This document shows positions 5,998 to 7,638 of a stretch of 7,638 bases of DNA, piece after piece (the stretch's first letter is position 1; every line of letters begins with the position of its first letter). The notes below the pieces were generated by a model. The model made no database searches, had not been told where the DNA came from, and saw only the letters and a program-made list of their open reading frames with translations. The translations under genes and the position numbers were made by a program. This stretch comes from an uncultured Actinomycetes bacterium. GTDB lineage: Bacteria; Actinomycetota; Acidimicrobiia; Acidimicrobiales; RAAP-2. The stretch spans positions 1-7,638 of the forward strand of contig CAIKVF010000033.1 in NCBI GenBank assembly GCA_903830745.1. The letters run 5' to 3'.

Positions 5998-6948
5998 ATG
6001 AAACCAATTCACCCATACCTCGACAACACAGGACGCGATGACGTTATTGATGGCGGAACAAAAATGATCCCCATCAAAACCGAAAAGGGCACATTCAACG
6101 TCTGGACTAAGCGAACCGGAAACAATCCTGCTGTCAAAGTGTTAATCCTGCACGGTGGGCCTGGAGCTTCATGTGAATACCTTGAAGCATTTGACACAAT
6201 TTTCCCTGGCGCTGGAGTTGAGTATTACTACTACGACCAGCTGGGCTCTTTTAGAAGTGACCAGCCAAACGAGCCATCACTCTGGGAACTCGACCGATTT
6301 GTTGAAGAAGTTGAGCAGGTGCGCATTGCGCTTGGGCTGGGCAAAGATAACTTCTTTATTCTGGGACAGTCATGGGGCGGAATTCTCGCAATTGAGTATG
6401 CACTCACGCACCAAGAACACCTAAAGGGAGTCATCATTTCAAACATGATGTCGAATTGTCTTGCGTACAACGAATACGCCGAGAACGTTCTGATGCCACA
6501 AATGGATCAAGAAATCTTGGCGAAGATTAAAGGTTTCGAAGCTCGCGGTGAAACTGATAACCCAGAATACGAAGAACTTTTGTTCGAGCACCACTACGTG
6601 TACCACGTGCTTCGTGCTCCCCTAGAAGAGTGGCCCAATAGTGTCATGCGAGGACTGAATCGAATCAACAAGGACATCTATGTTCCGCTGCAGGGACCGA
6701 GCGAACTTGGAATGAGCGGAAAGCTCCTCGACTGGAACCGCACCGAAGATTTGGCGAAGATCAATATTCCAGCACTTGTGATTAGTGCTGAGTACGACAC
6801 AATGGACCCGGCGTACATGGAGAAGATGTCAAAAATTCTCCCGAAGGGTGAACTTGTCTACTGCCCTAACGGAAGTCACCTCGCAATGTATGACGACCGC
6901 GATGTCTACGCCAATGGACTACTTGCGTTCCTAGAAAAACACAAGTAG
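5998..6948 (+). CDS. Proline iminopeptidase-type alpha/beta hydrolase (peptidase family S33)
   Basis: This 316-residue alpha/beta hydrolase is of the proline iminopeptidase type, which removes N-terminal proline or similar residues from small peptides. It shows the oxyanion-loop motif LHGGPGA (51-57), YYYYDQLGS (77-84, the equivalent of the family DQRGxGxS), the nucleophile elbow GQSWGG (123-128, Ser125), the acid in AEYDTMDP (Asp267) and the histidine in PNGSHLAMYDD (His294). The triad Ser125-Asp267-His294 is complete. The cap domain lies at about 150-250. No signal peptide is visible, so it is probably cytosolic. I keep the start at 5998 rather than Met23 because the stretch GRDDVIDGGTKMIPI recurs, as far as I recall, in close relatives, and because the -10 hexamer sits exactly upstream. 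Those recalled relatives are mainly from Bacteroidota, which hints at transfer. It is a single gene between divergent leuS and a convergent dehydrogenase 3 bp away. Substrate within the family is uncertain. Confidence 0.9.
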   Translation: MKPIHPYLDNTGRDDVIDGGTKMIPIKTEKGTFNVWTKRTGNNPAVKVLILHGGPGASCEYLEAFDTIFPGAGVEYYYYDQLGSFRSDQPNEPSLWELDRFVEEVEQVRIALGLGKDNFFILGQSWGGILAIEYALTHQEHLKGVIISNMMSNCLAYNEYAENVLMPQMDQEILAKIKGFEARGETDNPEYEELLFEHHYVYHVLRAPLEEWPNSVMRGLNRINKDIYVPLQGPSELGMSGKLLDWNRTEDLAKINIPALVISAEYDTMDPAYMEKMSKILPKGELVYCPNGSHLAMYDDRDVYANGLLAFLEKHK

Positions 6949-6951
6949 CGA

Positions 6952-7638
6952 TTAGTGACCACGTGAACGCTTTTCCATGTAATCGGCGTAGCCAACGAGC
7001 TCTGGGTCAGCGGCAAACGCTGCAGCGAACTTCTCACGTGCCTTCGCGCGCTTTTCTGGGAAGTAATCAGTAGGCCAGAAGCCTTCGTGAGGTTCATACC
7101 CCTTTAGAACGTTACGAGAAACTGTCACTTTGTGGACTTCGTCAACGCCGTCCATCACACTCATTGTTGGTGCGCCCGCCCACATGGCTTGGAGTGGGGT
7201 GAGATCAGTAACACCAAGTGACCCAAGCACGTGAATTGCACGGTAGCAAACTTCACGCAGAACTTTGGCTGCGGTGTACTTGCACATGGCAATTTGTGTG
7301 CGAGCTTCTTGCGTGCTCGAGTTGTCAATTGTCCACGCGGTCCAGAGCACGAGTAGTCGCAACTGGGCAATTTCTGCGTAGGAGTCTGCAATTGCTGACT
7401 GCACCATTTGGTGCTCGGCAATTACCTTTCCATGACTTTCGCGGCTAAGTGCACGCTCACACATCATGTCAAAGGCGCGCTGGCACTGCGCAATGGCACG
7501 CATGGCGTGGTGAATACGGCCACCACCGAGTCGCCGCTGCGCCAAAACCTTGGCACCATCTTCTGGTCCGAGCAAGTGATCAAGTGGAATACGAACGTCT
7601 TTGTAAATAATGTGATTGTGAGTGCGTGGGTAGTCCTT
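6952..7638 (-). CDS. Acyl-CoA dehydrogenase, ACAD10/ACAD11 type, C-terminal part (5' end beyond window)
   Basis: The reading frame is open from 7638 to TAA at 6954-6952, giving 228 C-terminal residues of a gene that starts beyond the right edge. A TTG at 7575 is internal, since the frame upstream reads PRTHNHIIYKDVRIPLDHLL, a typical middle-to-C-terminal dehydrogenase segment. The downstream block AQRRLGGGRIHHAMRAIAQ, then a helical bundle and VLGSLGVTDLTPLQAMWA belong to the flavin-containing C-terminal four-helix domain. The final motif is VMDGVDEVHKV. The aspartate before the glycine takes the place of the catalytic glutamate in the EGT motif of medium-chain enzymes, as in the ACAD10/11 group. 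These FAD enzymes act on acyl-CoA or 4-phosphoacyl-CoA derivatives. The matching kinase type is encoded at 971-2011, not adjacent. Its 3' end is separated from the convergent hydrolase by 3 bp. Class is certain; substrate is inferred. Confidence 0.93.
   Translation of the reverse strand, partial: KDYPRTHNHIIYKDVRIPLDHLLGPEDGAKVLAQRRLGGGRIHHAMRAIAQCQRAFDMMCERALSRESHGKVIAEHQMVQSAIADSYAEIAQLRLLVLWTAWTIDNSSTQEARTQIAMCKYTAAKVLREVCYRAIHVLGSLGVTDLTPLQAMWAGAPTMSVMDGVDEVHKVTVSRNVLKGYEPHEGFWPTDYFPEKRAKAREKFAAAFAADPELVGYADYMEKRSRGH

Noticed and set aside
6952..7575. A complete short acyl-CoA dehydrogenase starting at TTG 7575
   Set aside because: The frame stays open to the window edge and the extra residues continue the dehydrogenase family pattern, so the gene is cut by the window rather than truncated.

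Overview
This window looks like ordinary chromosomal DNA of a moderate-GC (about half G+C by eye) actinobacterium. An uncultured aquatic Acidimicrobiia-like lineage is my best guess, but that is inference. The evidence is a FolP2-type dihydropteroate synthase homologue, a PAC2-family protein, ACAD10/11-type fatty-acid genes and promoter elements placed for leaderless transcripts. There are no rRNA or tRNA genes, CRISPR arrays, insertion sequences or phage genes. Coding density is very high: the largest gene-free stretch is 89 bp.

Layout, left to right: (1) a FolP2-type dihydropteroate synthase homologue on the minus strand (24-881). (2) An 89-bp divergent gap (882-970). (3) A plus-strand pair, an APH-fold phosphotransferase of the ACAD10/11-associated type (971-2011) and a PAC2-family protein (2011-2892), joined by a 1-nt TGATG overlap. 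(4) A minus-strand pair meeting them tail to tail with a 4-nt overlap: leucyl-tRNA synthetase leuS (5938-3470), then a YgjP/M48-type zinc metallopeptidase (3470-2889) coupled through TAATG. (5) A 59-bp divergent gap (5939-5997) with a -10-like hexamer for each flanking gene at leaderless distance and a short palindrome at its centre. (6) A proline-iminopeptidase-type alpha/beta hydrolase on the plus strand (5998-6948). (7) The C-terminal part of an ACAD10/11-type acyl-CoA dehydrogenase on the minus strand (6952-7638), whose 5' end lies beyond the right edge.

The genes mix housekeeping (leuS), a folate-like paralogue, possible protein quality control (PAC2, metallopeptidase, peptidase-like hydrolase) and acyl-CoA metabolism. 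The phosphotransferase and the acyl-CoA dehydrogenase resemble the two halves of eukaryotic ACAD10/ACAD11 and could form a two-step hydroxyacyl-CoA route, although they are not adjacent here. I see no convincing undescribed multi-gene system. The best leads are the altered substrate loops of the FolP2-type protein, the split ACAD11-like pair, the Bacteroidota-like hydrolase and the leaderless promoter pattern.
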